From: CAYOHP01 sp964403795 [NCBI: uncultured bacterium]
GTDB taxonomy: Bacteria > Muiribacteriota > UBA6191 > CAZXTJ01
Reading direction: 5' to 3'
Length of the DNA stretch: 28,542 bases
NCBI GenBank assembly: GCA_964403795.1
Contig: CAYOHP010000087.1
Span: 1-28,542 of the forward strand
Shown here piece after piece: positions 1 through 7,694 of this stretch. The notes beneath the pieces are model-generated. The model did not search any database. It was not told the DNA's origin and worked only from the letters and a program-made list of their open reading frames with translations. How positions within the stretch are numbered: the stretch's first letter is position 1; each line of letters opens with the position of its first letter. A program made the position numbers and the translations under genes.

Positions 1-5
1 GGGAG

Positions 6-1244
6 ATGGACTACCCCTACGCGGAGTCCCACCCCCAGTGGCAATTCGCGTTCGTTTTCAATATCAACCGCTGCATCGCCTGCCAGACCTGCACCATGGC
101 CTGCAAGTCGACCTGGACCTTCTCCCAGGGCCAGGAGTTGATGTGGTGGAACAACGTCGAGACGAAGCCGTACGGAGGCTACCCGCGCGGCTGGGACGTA
201 CGGCTCCTCTCGATGCTCGAGGCGGAGAACCCGGGTGGGCAGATCTGGGAGAAGGGAGCCGACGGAAATCCCGTATTCGGCGGCAAGACCATCTTCGAGG
301 CCGCCGGGAAGCGGGTGTCGGAGGAGGGCTCGGGTCGCTCCCTGGGTTACCTGCCCTCCGACGAGGACTGGAAGGCTCCCAACGCCCACGAAGAGACGGC
401 GACCGGTGCGGTCCGGCAGCAGGGGGACTGGAGCGGGTCGGTCCAGCTCCCGGAGCACCGCGTCTGGTTCTTCTATCTGCAGCGGATCTGCAACCACTGC
501 ACCTACCCGGGCTGTCTGGCGGCGTGCCCCCGCCAGGCGATCTACAAACGCCCCGAGGACGGCATCGTGCTGATCGACCAGGAACGCTGTCGGGGCTACC
601 GCAAGTGCGTGGAGGCGTGTCCCTACAAGAAGTCGATGTACCGCCCGGAGACCCGCACCAGCGAGAAGTGCATCGCCTGCTACCCGCGTATCGAAGGCAA
701 GGACCCGGTCCTCAGCCCGGACGGAGCCCCGCTCGAGACCCGCTGCATGACCGCCTGCGTCGGGAAGATCCGACTGCAAGGCCTGGTCGACAAGCAGAAG
801 GACGGTAGCTGGGTGGTGGCGCCCGACAACCCGCTCTACTTCCTGATCCGGGAGCGCAAGGTCGCCCTCCCGCTGTACCCGCAGTTCGGGACCGAGCCCA
901 ACGGGTACTACATCCCGCCGCGCTGGGTCCCCCGTCGCTACCTGACCCAGATGTTCGGCCCGGGAGTCGAGGAGGCACTGCGGCAGTACTCGTGTCCGGA
1001 CCGGGAACTGCTCGCGGTGCTCCAGCTCTTCCGGGCCAGCCAGCAGGTCCTGTTCCGCTACGCCATCGAGCGGGGGCCGAAGGTCGCCGAGGTCGAGGTC
1101 ACCCTGCCCTCGGGCGAGAAGGCCACCCAGGAGATCTTCAACGACACCGTGATCGGCTACAACGGGCTCGGGCGCGAGGTGGTCCGGACCACGGTCGAGG
1201 AACCGACCTTCGAGAGGTCCCCCGAACATGTCAACTCCATCTGA
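6..1244 (+). CDS. nxrB: Nitrite oxidoreductase/nitrate reductase-type beta (Fe-S) subunit, NxrB-like, 5' end probably cut by window edge
   Basis: This is the electron-transfer subunit of a type II DMSO-reductase-family molybdo-enzyme; it passes electrons between the alpha-subunit molybdenum site and a haem subunit through a chain of Fe-S clusters. Four Cys groups are visible: C23/26/29/33, C162/165/170/174, C195/201/205 with Tyr198 in place of the missing Cys, and C222/225 with C247/C251. The Tyr predicts one [3Fe-4S] plus three [4Fe-4S] clusters, as in NarH and NxrB. Stretches such as LMWWNNVETKPYGGYP, CNHCTYPGCLAACP and CIACYPRIEGKDP match, from memory, NxrB of Nitrospira and anammox bacteria much better than NarH, and the length of about 412 fits NxrB. 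There is no signal peptide; such subunits are co-exported with a Tat-tagged alpha subunit. The frame is open to base 1 and base 3-5 reads Glu, giving E-M-D-Y-P-Y as inside Nitrospira NxrB, so the true start is probably about 12-15 codons upstream. Whether it works as nitrite oxidase or nitrate reductase cannot be decided here. Confidence 0.9.
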   Translation: MDYPYAESHPQWQFAFVFNINRCIACQTCTMACKSTWTFSQGQELMWWNNVETKPYGGYPRGWDVRLLSMLEAENPGGQIWEKGADGNPVFGGKTIFEAAGKRVSEEGSGRSLGYLPSDEDWKAPNAHEETATGAVRQQGDWSGSVQLPEHRVWFFYLQRICNHCTYPGCLAACPRQAIYKRPEDGIVLIDQERCRGYRKCVEACPYKKSMYRPETRTSEKCIACYPRIEGKDPVLSPDGAPLETRCMTACVGKIRLQGLVDKQKDGSWVVAPDNPLYFLIRERKVALPLYPQFGTEPNGYYIPPRWVPRRYLTQMFGPGVEEALRQYSCPDRELLAVLQLFRASQQVLFRYAIERGPKVAEVEVTLPSGEKATQEIFNDTVIGYNGLGREVVRTTVEEPTFERSPEHVNSI

Positions 1245-2070
1245 AGGCTTTCCGGCCCAGGAGCTTCCGGCTGGGGATCCGCCTCTGGTCGCGGCCCGCC
1301 AGGTCCTTGCCCACTTCCTCTCCCTGGCCCTCCGGGATCCGCGGGGACCCGCCTACGACCGGCTGATGGAGCCGGGCGCTCTGGAAACGGCGGAGGCGGC
1401 GGCCCGGCTGGTGCGGGAGGCCCTTCCCGCGGAGCGATCCGATCCCGGCCGGGGGGAGGAGCCCGTCGAGGCCCTCGCACCCGAAGCCCTGGCTGCCTTC
1501 CTCGCGGACCGTGAAGAAGTGGTCCGGGCGCACCAGGCCGTCTTCGGGTTGCTCCTCTCCAGCGACTGTCCTCCCTATCGGACCGAGTACTGCCGCCAGC
1601 GCTCGCCGGTACTGCGATCGCACGTGATGGCGGACATCGCCGGCTTCTACCAGGCCTTCGGGCTGCAACCTGCGGAGCATGAGCCGGAGCGCTTCGACCA
1701 CGTCGCACTCCAGCTCGAGTTCCTGGCCTGGCTCGGGGCCAAGGATGCCTACGCCCTGTCCCGGGCCGACCTCGCCGAGGAGCGAGCGAGCATCTGCCGG
1801 GACGCGAGGCAGCGGTTCTTCCGGGAGCACGTCCTCCCCTGGGTCCCGTCCTTCGCCCGCGTGCTGCGCCTGCGCGTGGCCCGCGCGGTGGGCGACCAGG
1901 GGCGGTACTACGACGCCCTGGCCATCCTGCTCGCCTCCTGGGTGGGAGTGGAGCGTAGGCTCTACGGTCTCCCTCCTGCCGTGGACGAGCTCGAGGCGCC
2001 AGGGAGCGATCTCGACCACGGTGCGGTTTGCCCAACGGCCGGTGAGGACTGCTCCCCCGTCCCCGTCTGA
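1228..2070 (+). CDS. TorD/NarJ-family molybdo-enzyme assembly chaperone
   Basis: The 280-residue all-helical protein matches the TorD/DmsD/NarJ chaperone family, cytoplasmic proteins that bind the apo catalytic subunit, help cofactor insertion and hold back Tat export until folding is done. The family signatures are visible: H102 followed by FGLL and then CPPYRTEY (residues 114-121), and DHVALQLEFLAWL (157-169), matching the family's P-D-H-(I/L)-A-x-E-L-E-F pattern. The ATG at 1228 lies inside the last codons of the beta-subunit gene, giving a 17-bp overlap and probable translational coupling. This position directly after the Fe-S subunit matches operons of NxrAB, SerABC and EbdABC type, so its client is most likely the alpha subunit encoded upstream of the window. 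The last 25 residues are unrelated to the family and low in complexity. Confidence 0.87.
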   Translation: MSTPSEGFPAQELPAGDPPLVAARQVLAHFLSLALRDPRGPAYDRLMEPGALETAEAAARLVREALPAERSDPGRGEEPVEALAPEALAAFLADREEVVRAHQAVFGLLLSSDCPPYRTEYCRQRSPVLRSHVMADIAGFYQAFGLQPAEHEPERFDHVALQLEFLAWLGAKDAYALSRADLAEERASICRDARQRFFREHVLPWVPSFARVLRLRVARAVGDQGRYYDALAILLASWVGVERRLYGLPPAVDELEAPGSDLDHGAVCPTAGEDCSPVPV

Positions 2071-2072
2071 GG

Positions 2073-2078
2073 TAGGGT
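2073..2078 (+). promoter_or_regulatory. Possible -10 hexamer (TAGGGT) before the hybrid kinase gene
   Basis: TAGGGT fits the TAnnnT pattern seen ahead of other genes in this window. It lies 20 bases before the ATG at 2099, in the short gap after the chaperone stop codon, and would start a transcript just before the Shine-Dalgarno sequence. This would give the regulator gene its own promoter inside the operon. No clear -35 element is seen, so the call is weak. Confidence 0.25.
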
Positions 2079-2087
2079 GCGGCACCC

Positions 2088-2095
2088 GGAGGGGG
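2088..2095 (+). promoter_or_regulatory. Shine-Dalgarno GGAGGGGG deciding the start at 2099
   Basis: This purine run ends three bases before the ATG at 2099; its GGAGG core is six bases away. The open frame runs back to 1679 inside the chaperone gene, but the upstream part is Ser/Pro/Arg-rich shadow sequence. The ribosome site therefore fixes the start of the GAF/kinase/receiver protein at 2099. Confidence 0.75.
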
Positions 2096-2098
2096 CAC

Positions 2099-3775
2099 AT
2101 GGACATCGTCTCGGCGACCTGGGAAAGGGCCCGGTCGCGGATCTGCGAGACGCTCGTCGAGGCCACCGAGCCGACCCTCGCCTGGCCGCGAGTGCTCGAG
2201 ACCCTGGGCGGGCTCCTGGGGGCGTCCCTGTGCGAGCTGTGGATGCCGCACCACGACCGCCGCTCTCTCCGGTGCGAGGCGAGCTGGATCGGGCCGGGGT
2301 TCCCCGGGGAGGGTCGACCCGAGTTCTGCGACCAGAGATTTGTGCCCGGACAGGGCTTCCCCGGAGGCGTGTGGGTGACCCGCCGCCCTATCGTCTGCGA
2401 CGAGGTGAGCGAGCATCCGGATTTCGTCCGGGGAGCGTGGGCCCGTGGGCTCGGGCTCGCTTCCTGCCTCGCATTCCCGCTGCTCCTGCCCGGCAACGAG
2501 GTCGACGGCGTGCTCATGGCCTTCGCGAGGAACGATGGGACTGCCCTCACCCCGCCGCCCCTCGAGCTGCTCCACGACCTGGGTCGCTTGATCGGGAGCT
2601 TCCTGGCCAGGACCCGGGCCGAGGAGAGGGCGCGGATCGACGGAAGGCTGGAGGCCCTGGGGCGCCTCTCCGCGGCACTGGCGGACCAGATGAACAACGA
2701 GCTCTGCGTGATCCTCTCCGGGGTCGGACAACTGGTCGCCGAGGGTGACCGCCCCGGCCACGAGCTGCGGGAACTCGAACATGTCAGGGATGCGGCCACC
2801 CGTGCCGCCAGGGTCACGCAGAAGCTGCTGGCGCGAGCCTTCGAGCCCTGTCGCCAGCGGAGCGTGATCGACCTCTGCGGGCTCGTGAGGAACCTGGACC
2901 CGCGACTCCGATCCGCGCTGGGGACGGGCATCCGGTTGGAAGCCGAGCTGGATCCTGAACCGAGACTGGTGATCGGGGACCCGGCTCGCCTGGAGCAGGT
3001 AGTGCTCGACCTGGTGCTGCACGCACGGCGATCGATGGGGGACGCCGGCCGCGTCGAGATCCGCTGCGAGGGAGGACCCCGGGGCGGTGTCGGACCGGAT
3101 ACCGAGGTCCGCCTCTCCGTCACCGACTCGGGAAGCGGGCTGGACGACGCCAGCCGGTCACGGATCTTCGATCCGCTTCCCCTGCCCGGGTCGCGTGCCG
3201 GGATCGGGGGGTTGGGCGTGGTCTACGCGGAGGTGAAGAGCCTGGGAGGCGAGGTCGAGGTCCGCTCCCGTTGCGGCGAGGGCACCACCTTCGAGCTACG
3301 GATCCCTGTCGCCCCCAGGGACGCCGTCCGTGAAGCGTCCGCACCCAGGGCGAAGTCCAGGACAGGGGGGAGCGGCTTCGAGGGAGCCGTCCTGCTGGTC
3401 GAGGACGATCCCAACCTGCGCCGTCAGCTGCGACGGATCCTCGACGCATCCGGATTCCTCACCTTGGAGGCCGGGAATGCGGACAGCGCGCTCCGCCTGT
3501 CCCGGAACCTCCCCGAGAAGCTGAGACTCCTCCTCTCGGACGTCTGCCTGCCGGACTCCTCCGGCGCCGAACTCGCGCTCCAGCTGCGCCAGGTGGACCC
3601 GCGGCTGCCGGTCCTTCTCATCTCAGGCCTCTCCGAGGAGTACCTCGGGGACGCCCTGGATCTCGGGGTCCATGATGCGTTCCTCCAGAAGCCGTTCGAC
3701 CGGGAGCGCTTGCTGGAGGTCGTCAGGAGGGTACTGGTCCCGGAGCCGGGCACCTCGCCCCGAGCCAACCCGTAG
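2099..3775 (+). CDS. GAF - degenerate histidine kinase - receiver hybrid protein (probable pseudokinase)
   Basis: This is a 558-residue soluble protein. Residues about 15-170 resemble a GAF sensor domain. Residues 185-245 align with the dimerisation domain of hybrid kinases (usual core AHDFNNLL), but here it reads ADQMNNEL, with Asp196 in the place of the phospho-acceptor His. Residues 285-405 form an HATPase_c fold with a recognisable G1 box (D343-S-G-S-G) and G2 region (GEGTTF, 393-398). The N-box has Asp304 and His308 where Asn residues normally bind Mg-ATP. Residues 428-548 are a receiver with all key residues: Asp436/437, phospho-acceptor Asp481, Ser509 and Lys531. I infer that it cannot autophosphorylate in the usual way and acts through its receiver or GAF domain. 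There is no DNA-binding domain. It lies 28 bp after the chaperone gene, which suggests a role in controlling the molybdo-enzyme operon or sensing its redox context. Confidence 0.85.
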   Translation: MDIVSATWERARSRICETLVEATEPTLAWPRVLETLGGLLGASLCELWMPHHDRRSLRCEASWIGPGFPGEGRPEFCDQRFVPGQGFPGGVWVTRRPIVCDEVSEHPDFVRGAWARGLGLASCLAFPLLLPGNEVDGVLMAFARNDGTALTPPPLELLHDLGRLIGSFLARTRAEERARIDGRLEALGRLSAALADQMNNELCVILSGVGQLVAEGDRPGHELRELEHVRDAATRAARVTQKLLARAFEPCRQRSVIDLCGLVRNLDPRLRSALGTGIRLEAELDPEPRLVIGDPARLEQVVLDLVLHARRSMGDAGRVEIRCEGGPRGGVGPDTEVRLSVTDSGSGLDDASRSRIFDPLPLPGSRAGIGGLGVVYAEVKSLGGEVEVRSRCGEGTTFELRIPVAPRDAVREASAPRAKSRTGGSGFEGAVLLVEDDPNLRRQLRRILDASGFLTLEAGNADSALRLSRNLPEKLRLLLSDVCLPDSSGAELALQLRQVDPRLPVLLISGLSEEYLGDALDLGVHDAFLQKPFDRERLLEVVRRVLVPEPGTSPRANP

Positions 3776-3811
3776 GAGTAGCCGCGGGGCGGATTTCGGG
3801 GTGCGACCGGG

Positions 3812-6424
3812 CTAATCCAACCCCTGGCGGCGGGTCTCCAGGCTCATCGTCTTCGCCTCGAAGGTGGTGCCCTTCACGAACAGCGGGATCTCCACCAGGG
3901 AGACGTTGCCGTGGCCGTCCTGGGCCCGGATCCTGAGCCGCCGCAGGGGCACGTCGGGATCCGGGTGGCCGGAGGCGACCAGGGCGTCGAAGACCACCTC
4001 GTCGGGCGCCTGGTAGGTCGCTTCCTCCAGGAACTCGAGGTTGCCGAAGCGGTCCTGGGGATCCTTGCTCTCGATCCACCACGAGAGGCCGGGCTTGGCC
4101 GGGTCCGCCTCCAGCTCGGCCCGGGGCACCCGGGGCAGGAAGGGAGCGGTCTCGCTGCCCTTGGTGGCCTCGGGGCGGAGCTCGAAGCGGGAGTGGACCG
4201 GTCCCTCGTCGCCGGAGCCCGGGCTCGAGAAGGATGCGGCGTCGAGCGGGGAGGTCGAATCCTCGAGCAGCCCGAAGTTGTCGCGGGCGAGCACCGTGAA
4301 CTCGACCCTGGCCTTGGTGGCGAACTCGGCACCCTGGACGAAGATCTGCTGGCCCGGGTCGACCAGCGCGAACTCCTCCGCACCCTCGGTGCCCGGCCGG
4401 TGCCAGAGCTGCTCGGGCTCGTCCCCTTCGATCCCGGCGGTCCCGTCGGTGCGCCAGGAGTACTGGATCCGGCCGCGCTTGGCGCCGAACCCTCCCTCCT
4501 TGGCGTCCGCGCTCCGGGCCCGGCCGTCGGTGACCAGGGCGGGATCCAGGTCGGGGCCGTCCTCGAAGAGTCGCACCTCGAAGGGCGGGGCCCCGTCCTG
4601 GGGAGCGATCCGCACCATGACATGCGGCGGGGTCCGGTCCTGGATCGAGAGCCGGGGACGCGAGGGATAGGGCTTGCCGAGGCCGCCCCCCGAGCCCTGG
4701 TAGCGGACCTCGAGCTGGTAGTGGCGGGCGTCCCGGATGATCGGCTGGGGCGGGCCCCCGGCCGGGGGCGTCGGGTCCACGAAGTCGGTCGGAATTCGGA
4801 ACAGGGCGTTCCAGGCGTCCTGGCCGGTCGCACCGTCGACGAAGAACCCGAAGCCGTCACCGGGATGCTCGGCCCAGGACGCCGGGTCGACGGTGGCGTC
4901 GAACTCGGTGGCCCGGTCCGGACCCGGCGGGTCGGTGAGCGGTACCGGATCGCCGTCGGCATCCAGGGTCCGGTCGAAGTAGCGGACCTTGACCGAGGTC
5001 GGCGGCGGCGAGCCGTCCGAGGTGAGCTTTTCGTACTGGAGCTTCGTGAGCGGGAAGAAGAGCCGCGGTCCGGGAGTGTCCTCCGGGATCACGAAGGGGA
5101 GCGGGAACTTGGCGCTCCCCATGCTCGTCCCGATCACCACCGAGACGTCCCCGGTCTCGTTCACCGAGTCGGGATGGGGGGAGGTGTAGTCGACGCAGTA
5201 GCGGTTGGCCAGCCCGTCGTAGGTCATGTTGAGCGCCTGGATGATGGCGCTGCTGGCCCCCTGGATGAAGGTGCCCCCGGACTTGTCGGAAACCTCCGAG
5301 ATGCCGGCCAGGTTGACCCGGCCGAAGCCTAGGTTCACCACCGTCACGTCGTTCTGCTGGGCGGCCTCGATGACGGCTCGCTTCTGGGGCGCTCCCTGGG
5401 TGTCGCGGAAGTCGGCGATGGTGACGAGCGAGCGCTTGAGGAGCGTGTTCGAGGTGTCGAATCCGGCCAGCCGCAGGAGCTCGAGGCGCATGTTGTGGTA
5501 GATCGGGCTGCCGCTGCATGGGGGGCCGATGTCGATGGCCCGGGCCCGATCCGGGTAGGTCGAGTCGGCACCCAGCTTGGCGAACAGCGGGCTCTCGGCG
5601 AAGTCGGGGGCCCGCGACAGGCCCTTGCCGTCGAAGGCGAAGACCGAGACCAGGGTCTCGGCCCCACCCGGGCGGGTCCGGAGCTGCTCCATGAACTGGG
5701 CCGCGCAATCGAGCATGCCGCCGGTGTTCCCGCCCACCGCCGCCCCGCAGGTGCCGCCGAGGTACTTGGTCACCGAGCACGAAGAGTCGATGGCGATCGC
5801 CATGGCGACCGGGTCCTGGCCGCACTGCGAGAACACCGGATCGGTGGCCGCCCGCTGGTCCCCGAGGACCGTCTCCATGACCTGCCGCTGCATGAAGGCG
5901 TTGTTCACGTCGAAGGGCGGGGTGGTCACGTCCTTGGGGAAGACCCGGAAGGTCACCCGCATGCGGGGGAAGCGGCTCGAGTCGACCTCCTCGACGATGA
6001 TGTTGTAGGTCGGGTCCGGCGGGACCTCGTCGGGAGGCCCCGGGTCGAAGGCCATGATCAGGTTGATGAAGGTCTGATGGGTGTCGGGCTCGGCGTTGTA
6101 GATGGCGGCGAGGTCGGTGGTGTTCAGCTCGCCGATCCTGGTCCCGGCCGGGACCTTGGTGTCTCCTCCGTAGGTGACGCCCGGGGGCAGGGGCTCGAAG
6201 TCCGCGTCCAGGGCGGTGGTCGCGGGGACCTTGCCGATCTCGGGGATGGTGATCCGGTCCTGGTCGTCCCGATCCCCCAACAGGGTGTCGAGCTGGGCGG
6301 CGGAGATGGTGGTCGGGAAGGAGGCGGGGACCGAGGGCTGGGCCACGACCCGGCCCGCCAGGGCAGACACCGCGGTCACGACCAGCAGGACGGACAGGAC
6401 CGGACGAGCGAGCGTGTGCACCAT
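3812..6424 (-). CDS. Secreted von Willebrand factor A-domain protein
   Basis: The product has 870 residues. The start at 6424 is chosen because it opens a clear Sec signal peptide: basic N-terminus, hydrophobic 8-24, cleavage likely after VVA at 26-28. The open frame reaches 7819 only as a shadow of the HAD gene. Residues about 205-410 form a vWA domain with a MIDAS motif D213-x-S215-x-S217, a later strand VSVFAFDGKG (259-268) and the typical alternation ending near 410. Residues 100-200 hold a beta-rich segment before the vWA domain, and the 450 residues after it look like several beta-sandwich modules without a family I can name. vWA domains of this type bind protein ligands through a divalent metal, so an envelope or extracellular adhesion or assembly role is likely but not shown. 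It is convergent with the hybrid kinase (36-bp gap) and lies downstream of the HAD gene on the same strand. Confidence 0.85.
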   Translation of the reverse strand: MVHTLARPVLSVLLVVTAVSALAGRVVAQPSVPASFPTTISAAQLDTLLGDRDDQDRITIPEIGKVPATTALDADFEPLPPGVTYGGDTKVPAGTRIGELNTTDLAAIYNAEPDTHQTFINLIMAFDPGPPDEVPPDPTYNIIVEEVDSSRFPRMRVTFRVFPKDVTTPPFDVNNAFMQRQVMETVLGDQRAATDPVFSQCGQDPVAMAIAIDSSCSVTKYLGGTCGAAVGGNTGGMLDCAAQFMEQLRTRPGGAETLVSVFAFDGKGLSRAPDFAESPLFAKLGADSTYPDRARAIDIGPPCSGSPIYHNMRLELLRLAGFDTSNTLLKRSLVTIADFRDTQGAPQKRAVIEAAQQNDVTVVNLGFGRVNLAGISEVSDKSGGTFIQGASSAIIQALNMTYDGLANRYCVDYTSPHPDSVNETGDVSVVIGTSMGSAKFPLPFVIPEDTPGPRLFFPLTKLQYEKLTSDGSPPPTSVKVRYFDRTLDADGDPVPLTDPPGPDRATEFDATVDPASWAEHPGDGFGFFVDGATGQDAWNALFRIPTDFVDPTPPAGGPPQPIIRDARHYQLEVRYQGSGGGLGKPYPSRPRLSIQDRTPPHVMVRIAPQDGAPPFEVRLFEDGPDLDPALVTDGRARSADAKEGGFGAKRGRIQYSWRTDGTAGIEGDEPEQLWHRPGTEGAEEFALVDPGQQIFVQGAEFATKARVEFTVLARDNFGLLEDSTSPLDAASFSSPGSGDEGPVHSRFELRPEATKGSETAPFLPRVPRAELEADPAKPGLSWWIESKDPQDRFGNLEFLEEATYQAPDEVVFDALVASGHPDPDVPLRRLRIRAQDGHGNVSLVEIPLFVKGTTFEAKTMSLETRRQGLD

Positions 6425-6603
6425 CGGCAGGAGACCCCCTGGTCTTTGGAGCCGTAACCCAAGTCCCGATCGAGGGCGGTGCCGGGAGCCTCCGGCCCTC
6501 CGCCATCCATGGAGACGTCCCCGACAAGGTAGACGGTAGAGGCCCGGGTCCGAAGCGGCAGCCGCGCCACGACCCGGTCGGGGAGGGGATCGCCTCCGGT
6601 CCC
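6425..6603 (-). other. Intergenic region between HAD hydrolase and vWA protein
   Basis: These 179 bases contain no convincing gene. The part next to 6424 holds an AGGGGG run about ten bases before the vWA start codon on the - strand, usable as a weak ribosome site. I see no strong hairpin with a T-run and no clear promoter. Confidence 0.4.
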
Positions 6604-7575
6604 CTACTCCTCGTCGGAGAGGTGCCGGGGAGCCTTCCCCACCTTGTCGCCCAGCGCCTGGTCGCGCACCGCCACGATCCGGTCGGCGATCTCCCGGATG
6701 GCGGTCTCGATCCACATCGAGGTCTGGCTGTCCTCGGTGTAGTTGGCCTCCCCGAAGCTGCGTACCCGGTCCTGCTTCTGGAGCTCGTTGACCTGCTGGA
6801 ACTCCCGGTGCGAGCCCTTGCGGTAGACCGCGAAGGTGCGCCCGCCCTTCTGGTTCAGGATCGAGAACACCGGGACGTCGCTGGGACCGTCGGCGACGTA
6901 GATCATGTTCTGGAAGGGGATCCGGCGCTCGGCCTCGTCGATCTTCGAGTTCACCCCGATCCGGGGGAAGCGGTTGGTGCCCTTGTTGATCTCGAAGAGC
7001 GCCCGGGTCTTGGTGGTGTTGTCGATCGAGTACCCGATCTGGCGGATCTCCCGGCCGGAACCGGGCAGCGGCGGGGTCTCGGCCAGGTAGCCGGGCGGGG
7101 CGATGTGCTCCAGGAACTCGCAGGCCCACACGTCGTCGACGAACTCGGCGATCCTGCTGCCCATGATCATCTGGCGCAGCCCGGTGGAGACCACGTAGTG
7201 CTCGAGGGCGATCTCGTGCTTCTGGTAGGTCGGGTCGGAGGCCACCATGCGCTTGGTGCGGGAGAGGAAGTCCGGCATCCCGGGGTAGAACTCGATCTCC
7301 CGGCCAAGCTCCCGGAGGACCGCGTTGGAGAGCCCCTGGAAGACCCCGTGCGTCACGTAGGTGAGCAGGTGGTTCAGGTAGATCATGTCGTCGGCGACCC
7401 GCTCGATCCCGGCATTCCGGTAGTAGGCCCCGAGGCTGTTCACTTCCTGCCAGAACTCCGCCGACTCGACCCCGTAGCGCCGGAAGAGCGGCTCCTGCAT
7501 GTAGCCGGGGATCAGCGTCTTGTCGAAGTCCCAGATGACCGCGATGATGTTCTGGAGGAAGAGCGTCTGCGACAT
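6604..7575 (-). CDS. HAD-superfamily hydrolase (phosphatase-like)
   Basis: This is a 323-residue cytoplasmic protein. HAD motif I is D16-F-D18-K-T; Asp16 would be the nucleophile and Asp18 the acid/base, and Lys19 replaces the commoner Gly. Motif II is probably VSTG at 129-132, the motif III Lys probably K198 in INKG, and motif IV D229-G-P-S-D233. A long helical insertion between motifs I and II (about 30-125) would form a cap that covers the active site. The substrate is unknown; small phosphate esters are usual for the family. The start at 7575 is preferred over the ATG at 7626 because residues then begin right before motif I and a TAnnnT hexamer lies seven bases upstream. The longer start would add 17 low-complexity residues. 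It is divergent from the permease gene. Confidence 0.85.
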   Translation of the reverse strand: MSQTLFLQNIIAVIWDFDKTLIPGYMQEPLFRRYGVESAEFWQEVNSLGAYYRNAGIERVADDMIYLNHLLTYVTHGVFQGLSNAVLRELGREIEFYPGMPDFLSRTKRMVASDPTYQKHEIALEHYVVSTGLRQMIMGSRIAEFVDDVWACEFLEHIAPPGYLAETPPLPGSGREIRQIGYSIDNTTKTRALFEINKGTNRFPRIGVNSKIDEAERRIPFQNMIYVADGPSDVPVFSILNQKGGRTFAVYRKGSHREFQQVNELQKQDRVRSFGEANYTEDSQTSMWIETAIREIADRIVAVRDQALGDKVGKAPRHLSDEE

Positions 7576-7582
7576 CGCTGCG

Positions 7583-7588
7583 AGCGTA
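7583..7588 (-). promoter_or_regulatory. Putative -10 element (TACGCT) of a leaderless HAD transcript
   Basis: On the - strand TACGCT lies seven bases before the ATG at 7575, which would place the transcription start at or next to the start codon. It sits in an 11-base block (CGAGCGTAGCC on the + strand, 7581-7591) repeated exactly at 12227-12237 in front of another gene in the same relative position. No Shine-Dalgarno sequence is seen here. Confidence 0.5.
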
Positions 7589-7694
7589 GCCCCGCTCCGG
7601 CCGCGGCCGGAGGAGCCCTCGCCCATCCTGCCGGCCCCGACATGAGGCGGGTCCCGCAGCCCCGATTGGTGCGAACTCCGGGGCGATCCGGGTG

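Noticed and set aside
6-1244. Classical NarH of membrane nitrate reductase
   Set aside because: NarH is near 500 residues and lacks the WWNN...PYGGYP, CTYPGC and RIEGKDP wording seen here; NxrB-type fits length and motifs better, though the reaction direction stays open.
1679-2098. Upstream extension of the hybrid kinase frame
   Set aside because: It overlaps the chaperone gene and encodes Ser/Pro/Arg-rich shadow sequence; the ribosome site before 2099 marks the start.
3776-3811. Terminator between the two convergent genes
   Set aside because: The 36 bases do not form a clear stem followed by a T-run on either strand.
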